From assembly GCA_016710935.1 (NCBI GenBank), contig JADJTY010000012.1, forward strand, positions 558,001-622,000: 64,000 nucleotides of DNA. Reading direction: 5' to 3'. Each line of letters opens with the position of its first letter. Position 1 is the stretch's first letter. Made by a program: the position numbers and the translations under genes. The stretch is from Chitinophagaceae bacterium. Its GTDB lineage: Bacteria > Bacteroidota > Bacteroidia > Chitinophagales > Chitinophagaceae. Under the pieces are notes generated by a model. That model was not told the origin of the DNA, ran no database searches, and was given only the letters and a program-made list of their open reading frames with translations. This document shows positions 1 to 9,317 of the stretch, one piece after another.

Positions 1-715
1 AGGCGCTTTGCTTACCGGCTGCCGGCATGGAAGAAGGACATTTTGCAGGCGGCGTTTGGAATGTTGATCCGGCCGCTACTTTAATTACCCCTGCCGGATC
101 GAATCCTTATACCGTCGGACCTTTCTATCCTAATTCAATTGATTCTTCTTTTGCTATAGGCAACCTGGCTTCTATACTTGCAATTAATAATTCACTTGAG
201 TTGGCAGCACAAAAAACAATAACAACGTAGCGTTGCATTGGCAAACAAATAATACAGGTTCTGTAAAGCAATTTGCCATTGAACGATCGGCAGATGGCAG
301 AAATTTTACTTTTCTGTTCAATAATCCTGTCAACAATTTCTCTTACACTGATATGTCGGTATTACCTGGCTTAAATTATTACCGCATACGGATGACAGAC
401 AATGATGGAAGGATTAATTACAGCAATGTTGCCGCTATATTGAATGCAGCCAGCGGAACAAGTTTGCTGAATATAGTGCCCAACCCGGTAACTGATGGCA
501 GGCTCAGGATGCAGGTTGCTTCAGCAATTGCTACCGATATGCACACGCAGGTAATGGATCTATTGGGAAGAAATGTTGATCAGAAAAGAGTTCATTTGAT
601 TGCCGGGTACAATATCCTGGAATTGAATATAGCCGCGCTTGCGCCAGGTACTTACGCTGTTTACGGTATAGTTGCAGGTGAGCGCACCAAAGTTTTAAGA
701 TTTGTGAAGCAGTAA
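1..715 (+). CDS. T9SS type A sorting domain protein, 3' part, frameshifted
   Basis: This is the 3' end of a secreted surface protein; the frame is open from base 3 and the start lies outside the window. The last ~80 residues form a T9SS type A sorting domain: a VPNPVTDG turn, then short beta strands ending GTYAVYG and a basic terminus. Type IX secretion would carry it across the outer membrane. The segment before that (HWQTNNTGSVKQF, then ERSADGRNF) is the usual repeat-like module preceding such tails. The frame breaks near 211-216. The upstream frame stops at 228-230, while the downstream frame has a stop at 197-199. Adding one A to the A6 run would read QKNNNNVALHW and join the halves. Sequencing error is the simplest explanation. 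Confidence 0.75.
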
Positions 716-761
716 ATGATTTTAAGTCAGCTGCATCTTACGAATTATTAAATCAGAAGTC

Positions 762-3167
762 CTAATCGTCATCATCTTTAGTAACCACCCTTACAAAAGC
801 TGCTCTCTTTGGTGCCGGCATTACTGCGTGTAATCCCTTTACGCCTTTCCATATCACTTCGCTGAATTCGAGGTCGGGGGCCCTGTCTTCTTTGGTAAAA
901 TCAAATGTGGCGGATTTCTCAGCCAGTTCATTCCACACCAGATTTTTATCAGCCAAATTAATATTAGATGGCAATGAACTAAATGCAGTATAATCCGGTG
1001 TTGCTGTAAAACAACGCCACATGGGTGTTGCAGCTGCATCAAACTGACTCATGGGTGGAAGGCCCAAAATCAGCTCCATGGTCCGCAACATACCACTGGT
1101 AGTATATGGCGTATGATCAACAAAATTTCTTTTTACATACGGACCCGCAACATAAGCCGTACTGCGGTGTGCATCTACATGGTCGGGGCCGTTTTGTGCA
1201 TCGTCTTCCAGAATAAAAACCACACTTTCTTTCCAAACCGGGCTCTTGCTTAAATATTCAATAAACATTCCTACGGCCAGATCATTATCTGCAACATGCG
1301 CAAAAGGTGTAGGCTTATTTATACTCATCCCCTCTGTGTGGTCATTAATTAACCGTAAGGTATTAAACTGAGGCAGGGCATTAATGGCAATCAAAGAATC
1401 AAAATCACGTTTCCATTGCCCTACCCTTGTGGTATCCTGTACACTTTCATCCCAACTGGTATAGTAAGTGCAAAAATGATTTTCCAAAACCGGGATATTA
1501 GCTTTGTAATCGTCTGCAAATTCACCATAGGAGCGATAACTGACTCCGGCATTTTTACAATGGTCCCACATAAATCCTCCTTTGTTATTGGCAATTTCCC
1601 TTGTGCCTTCTGCATCGTATGTGCCACCACGTCCACCATAACTGGTTACCCAGTTTTTTTCAAGATAGTCGGTTGCATAAGCGCCCATGCTCCAGTTATG
1701 TCCATCTGCACTTACTTCGCCATCTACATAAAAATTATCGAGCAGTACAAATTCCCTGGCCAGTTTGTGTTGATTTGGTGTAATTCTTTCACCAAATAAA
1801 ACAAGGCTTGTATCGCCGTTACCTTCTTTTATATCACCCAATACCTGGTCGTATGTTCTGTTCTCTTTAATAATATAAAACACATGTTTGATGGGTGATT
1901 TATCGCCGATCTTTTGCGGAATGGGATTACCTGCTTCCCCTTTTGCGTGCATTTCTTTTTCTTTTGTATACGGAGTATTTTTATACACCTGCCGGGAATA
2001 AAGGCTCAATTGTTTTTCAGAAGGCAAATCAATAATACTCATGGTACCTTTAAATAATCCGCCAATGTATTGTACTTCTTTTTCCTTAACGCCGCCCTGG
2101 TAATTCACTTTCTGCCTGCGCTTAGCAGGGTTTGGTCCATCGGGGTTTGCAAAAGAAGTAAAGCCTTTGCCGTTGGTTACCCATATTTTTTTACCTATTA
2201 CTTTAACACAGGTTGGATACCACCCCACTGGTATAAAGCCTTTTGAAGAGCTGAAGCCCGGATTGCTCACATTAAAAACGGTTAAACAGTTATTATCAGC
2301 ATTGGCAATAAATAATGTCTTATCATCCTCACTCAGGGCCAAACCATTACAGGTACTGCCCGGAGGAGCATCAGGATATAAAGAAGCTGTAAGGGTTTCA
2401 ACTGTTTTTCTTTCCTTTATATTGATGACTGAAACGGAATTATCATTGGCATTGGCAACAAATAAAAATGTATTGTCTCTGGTAATGCACATGTCATTAG
2501 GATTATCACCTATCGGAATTTGTGCAGCAATATTCTTTTCCAGTGTATTGAACACTATCAATTTATCGCAGCCCCAGCAGCTGATATACAGTTCCTTTTT
2601 ATCAGCTGATAACAGGCAGGTATAGGCTTCTCCACCCAGCTTAACCTGTTGAATAATATTTTTTGTAAGCAGGTCAATTATGTACAGTGAATGATCATCC
2701 TTGGTAACCACATACAGCAAATGTTTTGCATCGTCAATATCAATGCCGGCAGGGGAAATTTTGTTTGGCCATTTTTTTCCCAGTTTGATACTGTCTTTCA
2801 GCTGTAGTTTATTGTTGTTGATCTCATATTGTAATATCCAGTTATCGTTTCCGCCGCCAACAAACAGGTATTTTTCATCGCTGCTGAATTTAAGTCCCAG
2901 CCAGCTTTTTTTAATTTCAACATTATCTAAAATCTTTTCTGTTTTGGTATTGATGAGCTGCAGGCTTTGTTTGCTTTGGCCATTGTTGGTTACAGCGATC
3001 CATTTTTTTGAGCTGCTTACGGCTATATTTAATGGAAGGTCTCCTAAGGGTAAACTTCTTCCGGAAGGTGAAAGCGACCAGCCATTGGGCAGCGTTACTG
3101 TTTTTTGTGCATTTGCATGAATGCTTAAAAACGTAAGAATAAAAATTGAAAATATCCTTTTATGCAT
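762..3167 (-). CDS. Bifunctional YncE-type beta-propeller / alkaline-phosphatase-superfamily phosphoesterase
   Basis: About 800 residues. The start at 3167 is preferred over the upstream ATG at 3197 because MHKRIFSIFILTFLS begins a clear signal peptide ending at NAQ. Residues ~25-380 form a YVTN/YncE beta-propeller with repeated motifs such as NPNDMCITRDN and FVANANDNSVSV. The C-terminal half is a phosphoesterase of the phospholipase C/acid phosphatase family in the alkaline phosphatase fold: ENRTYDQVLGD near 430, DGHNWSMGAYATDY, and FILEDDAQNGPDHVDAHRS near 645, which supply likely metal ligands. The protein is probably periplasmic or surface-exposed; the substrate cannot be read from sequence. 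The tail ends in four aspartates. It converges with the preceding T9SS gene with only ~45 bp between them. Confidence 0.85.
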   Translation of the reverse strand: MHKRIFSIFILTFLSIHANAQKTVTLPNGWSLSPSGRSLPLGDLPLNIAVSSSKKWIAVTNNGQSKQSLQLINTKTEKILDNVEIKKSWLGLKFSSDEKYLFVGGGNDNWILQYEINNNKLQLKDSIKLGKKWPNKISPAGIDIDDAKHLLYVVTKDDHSLYIIDLLTKNIIQQVKLGGEAYTCLLSADKKELYISCWGCDKLIVFNTLEKNIAAQIPIGDNPNDMCITRDNTFLFVANANDNSVSVINIKERKTVETLTASLYPDAPPGSTCNGLALSEDDKTLFIANADNNCLTVFNVSNPGFSSSKGFIPVGWYPTCVKVIGKKIWVTNGKGFTSFANPDGPNPAKRRQKVNYQGGVKEKEVQYIGGLFKGTMSIIDLPSEKQLSLYSRQVYKNTPYTKEKEMHAKGEAGNPIPQKIGDKSPIKHVFYIIKENRTYDQVLGDIKEGNGDTSLVLFGERITPNQHKLAREFVLLDNFYVDGEVSADGHNWSMGAYATDYLEKNWVTSYGGRGGTYDAEGTREIANNKGGFMWDHCKNAGVSYRSYGEFADDYKANIPVLENHFCTYYTSWDESVQDTTRVGQWKRDFDSLIAINALPQFNTLRLINDHTEGMSINKPTPFAHVADNDLAVGMFIEYLSKSPVWKESVVFILEDDAQNGPDHVDAHRSTAYVAGPYVKRNFVDHTPYTTSGMLRTMELILGLPPMSQFDAAATPMWRCFTATPDYTAFSSLPSNINLADKNLVWNELAEKSATFDFTKEDRAPDLEFSEVIWKGVKGLHAVMPAPKRAAFVRVVTKDDDD

Positions 3168-3281
3168 CGTTATGATATTAATGATCAAAGTTAGCAAAAG
3201 GAATCCTTAAACCCTACCAGTGCTGCAGTTACGAGAATATTTTATCATTATCTTTTCTGCCAAAAAAAATACAGCGTATTC

Positions 3282-4088
3282 TTAATATTTTCTATATAGG
3301 TCGTAAATGATTTTCCTGTCGGCATCGGTAAGTTTTGCCTCCACATCCTGCTGCACAAAATGCAGTTTAAAAGCTCGTATGGCGGCAACTGAATCTTTGG
3401 TATCGTAACCAATAATACGCAAGCCCTGCATGGCATTAAAATTTTCTGGCAGTTTTACATTTGCTGTATCATACCAGTAACCAAAACCATTGGCTGCCAT
3501 TTGCTGCCAGGGAAAATATTTATTAGGATCTACTTTTCTTTTTGGCGCAATATCGGCATGACCAATAAAATTAGCGGTAGGTATGTTGTTGTCTTTCTTT
3601 AATTTTTTAAGCACATCCAGTAAACTCTTTATCTGGGCATCAGCAAAAGATTCAAAGCCATTGTTATCCAGTTCAATGCCAATGCTTACACTGTTTATAT
3701 CGGTAACATTGCCCCATTTGCTGTTACCTGCATGCCAGGCCCGCAGGTAATCGTTCAGCATATGGTTAATGGTGCCATCTTTACAAATAACATAATGGGC
3801 ACTTACCTGGGTACGGGGCAAAGTAAAAGTTCTAAGGGTAGTATCGCAGGCTGTTTGAGCTGTATGGTGTATAATTACAAAATTGGGCTTGCGCATTCCA
3901 AAATTGGTGGTGCCCACCCACTGGCCGGCCATCAAGGCACTGTCAACATCAGCAGGCTGCTTTTTTAACTCGTTGGCAAAAGTTTTAGCCTGTTGCTTAT
4001 AAACCTTATTGGTTGCAGCATATTTGCCGGTAGTACAACTGTTGTTAAAGACAGTAAAACTTATCAAAAAAAATATAGCATACTTCAT
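3282..4088 (-). CDS. N-acetylmuramoyl-L-alanine amidase lipoprotein (Amidase_2)
   Basis: 268 residues. The N-terminus is a lipoprotein signal with lipobox FNNSC at about residue 18. The body is an Amidase_2 (T7 lysozyme/AmpD-type) zinc amidase, which cuts the MurNAc-L-Ala bond of peptidoglycan. Visible zinc-site elements are VIIHHTAQ near 90, RAWHAG near 137 and the GHADIAPKRKVDPN loop near 195, where H, K and D are typical ligands or catalytic residues. A role in wall turnover or recycling is inferred. It lies in the same orientation as the phosphoesterase but ~110 bp upstream of it, so co-transcription is uncertain. Confidence 0.88.
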   Translation of the reverse strand: MKYAIFFLISFTVFNNSCTTGKYAATNKVYKQQAKTFANELKKQPADVDSALMAGQWVGTTNFGMRKPNFVIIHHTAQTACDTTLRTFTLPRTQVSAHYVICKDGTINHMLNDYLRAWHAGNSKWGNVTDINSVSIGIELDNNGFESFADAQIKSLLDVLKKLKKDNNIPTANFIGHADIAPKRKVDPNKYFPWQQMAANGFGYWYDTANVKLPENFNAMQGLRIIGYDTKDSVAAIRAFKLHFVQQDVEAKLTDADRKIIYDLYRKY

Positions 4089-4145
4089 ACCGGTTATTTA
4101 TATAGTAAGATACAATAAAACAAAACAGCAGGGAGTCCAAAAGAA

Positions 4146-4167
4146 AAAGCTGTCATTGCTGACAGCT
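4146..4167 (-). terminator. Terminator of the alcohol dehydrogenase gene
   Basis: A perfect 8-bp stem (AGCTGTCA / TGACAGCT) with loop TTGC is followed on the minus strand by a T-rich run. It lies ~43 bp past the stop codon of the dehydrogenase. Confidence 0.7.
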
Positions 4168-4209
4168 CTCTTACATATTATTATGGCCTTAGCCTCAATT
4201 CCCAATCAC

Positions 4210-5252
4210 TTACAAGGTTGCCATATCAATTACAAACCTGTAACGCACATCTCCTTTCAGCATTCTCTCGTACGCTTCGTTAATATCTTTCATGGCAATT
4301 ATTTCCACATCGCTTACAATATTGTGTTCGGCACCATAATCCAGCATCTCCTGTGTTTCGGGCAGGCCGCCAATTAAAGAACCAGATAAGCTTCTTCTTT
4401 GAAAAATAAGATTAAAGGGAATCACCGGTTCTCCCGGAGGCGGTGCACCCACACAAACCATATTTCCGTTTGTCTTAAGCATGCCAAGATAAAAATTATA
4501 ATCATGTACTGCTGAAACAGTATCTAAAATAAAATCAAAATACCCGGCAACAGATTTTACCTGTTCTTCATTACTGGTTAAAACAAATTTATGAGCACCC
4601 AATCTTTTGCATCTGATTCTTTTGCGGCAGTATGGCTCAGCATGGTTACTTCCGCGCCCATTGAAACAGCAAACGTAACTCCCATATGTCCTAATCCTCC
4701 CAGGCCAAGAATACCTACCCTTTGCCCTTTACTTACTTTCCAATGGCGCAGGGGTGAGTAAGTTGTAATACCGGCACAAAGTAAGGGTGCAACTGCTTCT
4801 AAGGGTTGTTTGTCTGAAATATGCAAAACAAAATCTTCGTGAGCAAGTATGCTTTTACTATAACCACCGTAAGTTGCACCGCTGCCATCTTTCTCCATGC
4901 CTCCATAAGTGCCTACCCATCCATTGCTGCAATATTGTTCCAGCCCTTCCTTGCAATTATCACAATCGCGGCAACTATCTACCAAACAACCAATACCGGC
5001 CAGGTCGCCTACTTTGAATTTTTTTACATGATCGCCTACCGCTGTTACCACGCCAACGATCTCGTGGCCGGGTACAAGTGGGTAAACGCTCATGCCCCAA
5101 TCGTTACGGGCAAAATGCAGGTCGCTGTAGCAAACTCCGCAGTATTTAATGTCAATTTGTACATCATGTGGTTTGGGATCTCTCCGGTTAATGGTCCAGG
5201 GAGTTAGCGGAGCAGTTGCATCCTGTGCTGCATAAGATTTTGTAGAAGCCAT
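4210..5252 (-). CDS. Zinc-dependent NAD(P) alcohol dehydrogenase (YahK/CAD-like), frameshifted
   Basis: Medium-chain zinc alcohol dehydrogenase, ~347 residues if the frame is repaired, probably a cytosolic aldehyde reductase. The N-terminal part has the catalytic zinc region (CGVCYSDLH, then GHEIVG) and the structural zinc cysteines (CLVDSCRDCDNCKEG). The Rossmann motif GLGGLGHMG follows near residue 185. The ORF from 5252 reads SDAKDWVLINLF and stops near 4578. The other frame opens with MGAHKFVLTSNEEQ and runs to 4210. Restoring one A to the A4 run (T4 at 4605-4608 on the plus strand) gives AKRLGAHKFVLTS, as expected for the family. I regard this as one gene with a homopolymer error; true inactivation is possible. 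Confidence 0.85.
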
Positions 5253-5380
5253 ATAGATTGTATTTAGGTTTAAAAATAATGATTGTGAATTTACGAATAA
5301 GTTGCCGGTTAAACAGGATTTAAAAATAAACTTTACATTATATTAAACAGGAAGCTTTACGCGAAACTGAATTACGAAGA

Positions 5381-5415
5381 TTTCAACCGCATCACTTTCG
5401 GGTTTAGTATCTTTG
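5381..5415 (+). promoter_or_regulatory. Bacteroidetes-type promoter upstream of the ChaN-like gene
   Basis: TATCTTTG at 5408-5415 is an exact match to the Bacteroidetes -7 box TAnnTTTG. A weak TTTC at 5381-5384 sits about where a -33 box would be. It lies ~58 bp upstream of the start at 5473. The assignment is by motif only. Confidence 0.45.
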
Positions 5416-5472
5416 TGTTGTATTTGTTGAGTATCTGCTCACTCTTTTCCAGTTTTCGTTAAACTTTATTTT

Positions 5473-6327
5473 ATGAAAAAATATTTGTTTTTAATTGTTT
5501 TGCTTGCAACTTCGGTTATCGCATTTGCCCAGCAAAAGCCTGCCTATATCCTGTATAATGCCGAAGGGAAAAAGATTTCCTATAACAAAATGATCAAACA
5601 GCTGGCTAAACAAGATATTGTGCTTTTTGGCGAGTTTCATAATAACGCCATTTCGCATTGGCTTGAGCTGGCTGTAGCAAAAGATCTGAGCGAAAAAAGA
5701 AATTTAACTTTTGGTGCCGAGATGTTTGAAGCCGATAACCAGCAGGCATTGAACAATTACCTTTCGGGCAAATTAACAGCCAAAGGTTTAGATTCATCTG
5801 CCCGCTTGTGGAGTAATTACAAAACAGATTATGCCCCCATTGTAAATTTTGCAAAAGAAAAAAATGCACCGTTTATTGCCACCAATATTCCAAGACGACA
5901 CGCTTCACTGGTTTCAAAAAAGGGTTTTGAAGCATTGGATACTTTGCCTGCATTAGAAAAAAACTGGATAGCCCCATTGCCCATAGATTATGATGCAAAC
6001 CTGCCCGGTTATGTAAAAATGATCGAGATGATGGGTGGGCACGGCGGCCCCAACATGCCAAAAGCACAAGCCAGTAAGGACGCTACGATGGCGTATTTTA
6101 TACTGCAGCATTTTAAACCGGGAAACCTGTTCATACATTATAACGGCGCTTTTCATTCAGATAATTATGATGGTATTAACTGGTATTTAAAAAGAAAACA
6201 GCCTGATCTGAAGTATGCTACCATTACCACCGTATCCCAAAAAAATATTAAAGAGCTGCTGGCCGAAAATAAAGGCAGGGCAGATTATATTATTTGTGTG
6301 GACCTGGATATGACAAATACCTATTGA
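5473..6327 (+). CDS. ChaN family (haem-binding uptake, Tiki superfamily) exported protein
   Basis: 284 residues with a signal peptide ending near AFAQQ (residue ~21). It matches the ChaN/DUF399 family: the GEFHNN motif at residues 53-58, GAEMFEADNQ near 80, and a conserved late histidine in NGAFHSDN near 237. ChaN proteins were described as haem-binding uptake lipoproteins and are structurally related to Tiki/EreA-like hydrolases, so binding versus hydrolysis is unresolved. No lipobox is visible, so a soluble periplasmic form is more likely. It stands alone with its own promoter-like box. Confidence 0.82.
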   Translation: MKKYLFLIVLLATSVIAFAQQKPAYILYNAEGKKISYNKMIKQLAKQDIVLFGEFHNNAISHWLELAVAKDLSEKRNLTFGAEMFEADNQQALNNYLSGKLTAKGLDSSARLWSNYKTDYAPIVNFAKEKNAPFIATNIPRRHASLVSKKGFEALDTLPALEKNWIAPLPIDYDANLPGYVKMIEMMGGHGGPNMPKAQASKDATMAYFILQHFKPGNLFIHYNGAFHSDNYDGINWYLKRKQPDLKYATITTVSQKNIKELLAENKGRADYIICVDLDMTNTY

Positions 6328-6420
6328 TCAACTGTTAATCCTTTCGTAAAAAAGGGTCTTGTATTTTTTCTTATACAATAAAATAAGCAGCTTGCCGTAA
6401 AGTAATCCTACAGCCGGCAA

Positions 6421-7068
6421 ATGAAAAGTGTTTTCACCTTATTTTTATTGCACGCATCTTTTTTATTGTTTTCGCAAAACAGTATCAGGGCGGCTGGTGC
6501 TGTTTCTCCGCTGGCCATATTCAGCAGCGAATGGAATCAGGTAAAGTACAGCAAATGCAATACCGCTGTTAATGCAGCTTATTTAAGCAAGTCTGAAAAA
6601 GAAGTCATCTATATCTTAAATCTCATCCGTACCTACCCAGCTCTTTTTGCCAGAACCGTACTTAAACAATACCCCGGTTTATCTGGTAATGGTTACCTGG
6701 CAGATGATACCTACTATTATAAATCGTTAGTTGATACGCTGCTCTTATTGCAGCCAATGAATATGCTGTATCCTGATAAATCCTGTTTTAACAGTGCGAA
6801 ATCACATGCCTACCAATCCGGCATTTCGGGTTATGTAGGCCACGAACGCAAAACTCCAGACTCTAAATTAAAGAAGCATTACTATGGCGAGTGTTGCGAT
6901 TATGGCCGTAAAGATGCACTTGAGATTGTTTTATCACTGCTGATCGACGAAGGGATCCCTTCCCTTGGTCACCGGGATATTTGCCTGAGCAGTTATACAA
7001 AGGTGGGTGTATCCATACAACCACATAAAAAATATGGCACCAATGCTGTGCTGGATTTTATCTATTGA
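6421..7068 (+). CDS. CAP/SCP-domain secreted protein
   Basis: 215 residues. The signal peptide ends near SFLLFSQNS. The rest resembles a CAP (SCP/PR-1-like) domain: an early helix NLIRTYPALFA, then SAKSHAYQSG with a histidine in the usual cavity position, GHER, YGECCDYG, and LIDEGIPSLGHRDICL near the end with a second cavity histidine. The two cysteines in GECCD are unusual. CAP proteins bind lipids or act in envelope remodelling, and no specific role can be read here. It follows the ChaN-like gene after 93 bp. Confidence 0.72.
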   Translation: MKSVFTLFLLHASFLLFSQNSIRAAGAVSPLAIFSSEWNQVKYSKCNTAVNAAYLSKSEKEVIYILNLIRTYPALFARTVLKQYPGLSGNGYLADDTYYYKSLVDTLLLLQPMNMLYPDKSCFNSAKSHAYQSGISGYVGHERKTPDSKLKKHYYGECCDYGRKDALEIVLSLLIDEGIPSLGHRDICLSSYTKVGVSIQPHKKYGTNAVLDFIY

Positions 7069-7154
7069 ACCTCATTAACTGCCATTTTAACGCAGGAAAT
7101 ACTATCTTATACCGAATATGCACTATAAATAGTCCAACAGCTTTTCTGTCGGCA

Positions 7155-7224
7155 TCCCGATAGCTATCGGGACCATCTAATATTTCAACGTAGTCCTTTG
7201 GGCTACTTATGAAATAAAGATGGT
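7155..7224. repeat. Palindrome plus imperfect hairpin, dispersed repeat
   Basis: TCCCGATAGCTATCGGGA at 7155-7172 is a perfect 18-nt palindrome. It is followed directly by a longer imperfect hairpin whose arms start with ACCATCT and end with AGATGGT at 7218-7224. The same 18-nt palindrome recurs at 35644-35661. The block fills most of the ~230-bp gap before the sigma factor gene and may act as a terminator or REP-like element. Confidence 0.75.
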
Positions 7225-7298
7225 ATTAAAAGATATTTGATCTACTTTAAAACATTTTTAATGCCTGCCCGTCTTTTATAATACAGAAAGACGAAGCA

Positions 7299-7868
7299 AT
7301 GACATTAGCCATAGACATGACGGCCGAGCGTAATAAAAATATTACCAACACTATAAAATCAATAAGCAACCGTTTGTTTAGGTTTATTAAACAACGGGTG
7401 GCCAGTACCGAGGATGCTGAAGACATTCTGCAGGAGGTTTTTTATCAGTTTGCCGGTAATACCGAACCCATTGAGCAGGCAACCGGCTGGTTGTACAAAG
7501 TAGCCCGCAATAAAATAACCGACAACTACCGCAAACATAAATTGCCCCTGGCAGATGATATTTTCAACAATGCCGAAGGCGATGACGATAATTTTAACTG
7601 GAAAGAAATGCTTCTACCCGCAGATGCTACACCGGAAACAGAATACCTGCGCAATATTTTTTGGGAAGAGCTAAAAGCTGCACTGGATGAATTACCGGCT
7701 TCGCAAAGGGATGTGTTTATACTAAATGAAATTGAGGGGGTGCCGTTTAAAGATATAGCCGTACAAACAGGTGAAAGTGTGGCCACACTTATCAGCCGGA
7801 AACGTTATGCTGTAGTGCATTTAAGAAGCCGCCTGGCGGTATTAAAAGAGGAGATATTAAATTATTAA
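7299..7868 (+). CDS. ECF-type RNA polymerase sigma factor (sigma-70 family)
   Basis: 189 residues. Region 2 covers ~20-90 (FIKQRVASTEDAEDILQEV, then WLYKVARNKITDNYR, which contacts the -10 element). Region 4 covers ~125-185 (ELPASQRDVFILNEIEG, then the helix-turn-helix GVPFKDIAVQTGESVATLISR). The start at 7299 follows an AGAAAGACGAAG purine stretch; ATG 7317 is an alternative. No classic zinc-type anti-sigma gene follows. The next gene, 20 bp downstream, encodes a small membrane protein that may do that job, which is inference only. Confidence 0.9.
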   Translation: MTLAIDMTAERNKNITNTIKSISNRLFRFIKQRVASTEDAEDILQEVFYQFAGNTEPIEQATGWLYKVARNKITDNYRKHKLPLADDIFNNAEGDDDNFNWKEMLLPADATPETEYLRNIFWEELKAALDELPASQRDVFILNEIEGVPFKDIAVQTGESVATLISRKRYAVVHLRSRLAVLKEEILNY

Positions 7869-7888
7869 AATCAAAAAAATTACATACA

Positions 7889-8272
7889 ATGAAAACATTT
7901 TGGATCAAAAAAGGATTGATGATATTGGTATTTGGCATTGCAGCCATACTGGTATTCGGGCTGGTGGTTATGAGTTTATGGAATGCCATTTTACCCGTTG
8001 TGCTTGGTGTAAAAGCCATTACATTCTGGCAGGCATTGGGAATATTGCTGCTTAGTAAAATATTATTTGGGGGCTTTGGCGGAAGCCGCCACAGCAACGG
8101 CTGGCGCAACAAAGGCAAATGGATGGAAATGAAAGATAAGTTTGCCGGCATGACGCCGGAGGAAAGGGAAAAATTTAAAGCGGAATGGAAAAACAAATGT
8201 GGTGGCCGATGGAGCATGCGTTCAACAACGGATACAAATTCAGATGCCATTGGAACAGCACAAAATAGTTAA
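7889..8272 (+). CDS. Small two-TM membrane protein in the sigma factor operon
   Basis: 127 residues, family not recognised. Two hydrophobic segments occupy ~8-32 and ~37-60. A glycine-rich turn (GGFGGSRHSNGWRNKG) leads into a charged cytosolic tail with MTPEEREKFKAEWKNKCG. Small membrane proteins with such tails often sit next to ECF sigma factors in Bacteroidota. It starts 20 bp after the sigma gene, so co-transcription is likely. A regulator or target of the sigma factor is plausible, but nothing in the sequence proves an anti-sigma role. Confidence 0.72.
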   Translation: MKTFWIKKGLMILVFGIAAILVFGLVVMSLWNAILPVVLGVKAITFWQALGILLLSKILFGGFGGSRHSNGWRNKGKWMEMKDKFAGMTPEEREKFKAEWKNKCGGRWSMRSTTDTNSDAIGTAQNS

Positions 8273-8295
8273 CCTGCTTCTTATTGAATAACTAT

Positions 8296-8508
8296 ATGGA
8301 AATCCTAGTTTTTAAAACGAATCTTAGCAATATTGAACATGTTGGTAAAGTCACCCTGCCATTAAACCACCATCCACATATTGTGGAATGGAATGTAGAC
8401 CTGCACGATTGCGATAAAGTGCTTCGGGTGATTGCAAAAGATATACGGGCGAGCGAAGTTGAACAGATCATAGGTAATGCAGGCTACTATTGCCGGGAGC
8501 TCGTTTAA
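8296..8508 (+). CDS. Small HMA-like (ferredoxin-fold) protein without CxxC
   Basis: 70 residues from ATG 8296; the upstream in-frame TTG at 8284 is unlikely. The pattern (MEILVFKTNL, then VEWNVDLHDCDKVLRV, then EVEQIIGNAGYYCREL) resembles the beta-alpha-beta-beta-alpha-beta fold of heavy-metal-associated domains. The CxxC metal-binding pair is absent; only single cysteines remain in HDCD and YYCR. It ends the sigma factor operon, 23 bp after the membrane protein, and is followed at once by a strong terminator. The function is unknown. Confidence 0.65.
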   Translation: MEILVFKTNLSNIEHVGKVTLPLNHHPHIVEWNVDLHDCDKVLRVIAKDIRASEVEQIIGNAGYYCRELV

Positions 8509-8530
8509 GCTTTTCTGTTATTACAAATTA

Positions 8531-8564
8531 AAAATGCCCCTGCTTTTACAAGCAGGGGCATTTT
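8531..8564. terminator. Bidirectional terminator
   Basis: A 15-bp perfect stem (arms 8531-8545 and 8550-8564, core TGCCCCTGC) with a TTAC loop. It is flanked by A/T runs on both sides and lies between convergent genes, so it can serve both strands. Confidence 0.9.
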
Positions 8565-8578
8565 TATAAATTAAATCA

Positions 8579-9118
8579 TTATTTCTTTGCCGGAAAATGC
8601 TGGATCTTTTCATCCAGTTCGGCAATTTTACCATTCACTATCTTACAATCATCAATAACTGATAATGAATCAGTCTTTCCGTTTTTATCCGTCCATATCT
8701 GTTTATACCACATGGTTACATACTCTGTTTTTTTATCTTTTGATATCACAGATTCCCAATCGCCCATTTCAATCTTCATACCCGTAAACATTGCCCGTTG
8801 ATTGGCAAAGAATTTTTTCAGGCTGTCATTATTCATTTTTGCCTGGAAATAATCAAAGCGAACGTTAACACTATCAGCAAAACCCGCCACAGTTGCAGCA
8901 ATATCACCGGTTTCATAAGCCTTTAATGCTTTCATGGCTGTTACAGCATGCTGCTGATCACCAGGTTGCCAGTCACGGTAAGCTTCCGTAAGTGTATATG
9001 GATAATCATACTTCGCCGTGGCAGTACTGTCAGCAGATTTGGTTTCTGATTTTTCTCCACTGTTATTACAACTGGTAACAAAAATGGAAATGCAGGCAAA
9101 AAGCAAAAATCTTTTCAT
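8579..9118 (-). CDS. Lipoprotein, probable NTF2-like fold
   Basis: 179 residues with a lipoprotein signal (lipobox VTSC, Cys at residue 17) and a Ser/Thr/Lys-rich linker. From ~60 onward the pattern of helices (HAVTAMKALKAYETGD) followed by strands with FADSVNVRFDYF and WYKQIWTDKNGKTDS resembles SnoaL/NTF2-like domains, which are scaffold folds with many functions. No catalytic residues can be assigned. It is a single gene ending in the shared bidirectional terminator. Confidence 0.7.
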   Translation of the reverse strand: MKRFLLFACISIFVTSCNNSGEKSETKSADSTATAKYDYPYTLTEAYRDWQPGDQQHAVTAMKALKAYETGDIAATVAGFADSVNVRFDYFQAKMNNDSLKKFFANQRAMFTGMKIEMGDWESVISKDKKTEYVTMWYKQIWTDKNGKTDSLSVIDDCKIVNGKIAELDEKIQHFPAKK

Positions 9119-9317
9119 TTTACGTGTTTTAAGTGATTAATAAATATAAAATAATACCGGTTAGGAATAAAGCGAAAAGATACCCTTTCTTTTTTTTAAA
9201 TGCAAGCAATTTATATATAAGTTTAATGGCGTTTTCTATACTTTCACAGGCAGCAGCTGTTGTTAGATAAATTAGTTTTCATATACCTTTACTTATCTAA
9301 AAACTAAAAACTTACTT

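Noticed and set aside
211..217. Slippery A-AAA-AAC heptamer at the frameshift of the first gene, suggesting programmed -1 frameshifting
   Set aside because: The heptamer is not in the zero-frame register needed for tandem slippage, no stimulatory structure is evident, and three other genes in the window show similar homopolymer breaks.
1416..1799. Plus-strand ORF inside the phosphoesterase gene
   Set aside because: The opposite strand encodes conserved phosphoesterase motifs over this stretch.
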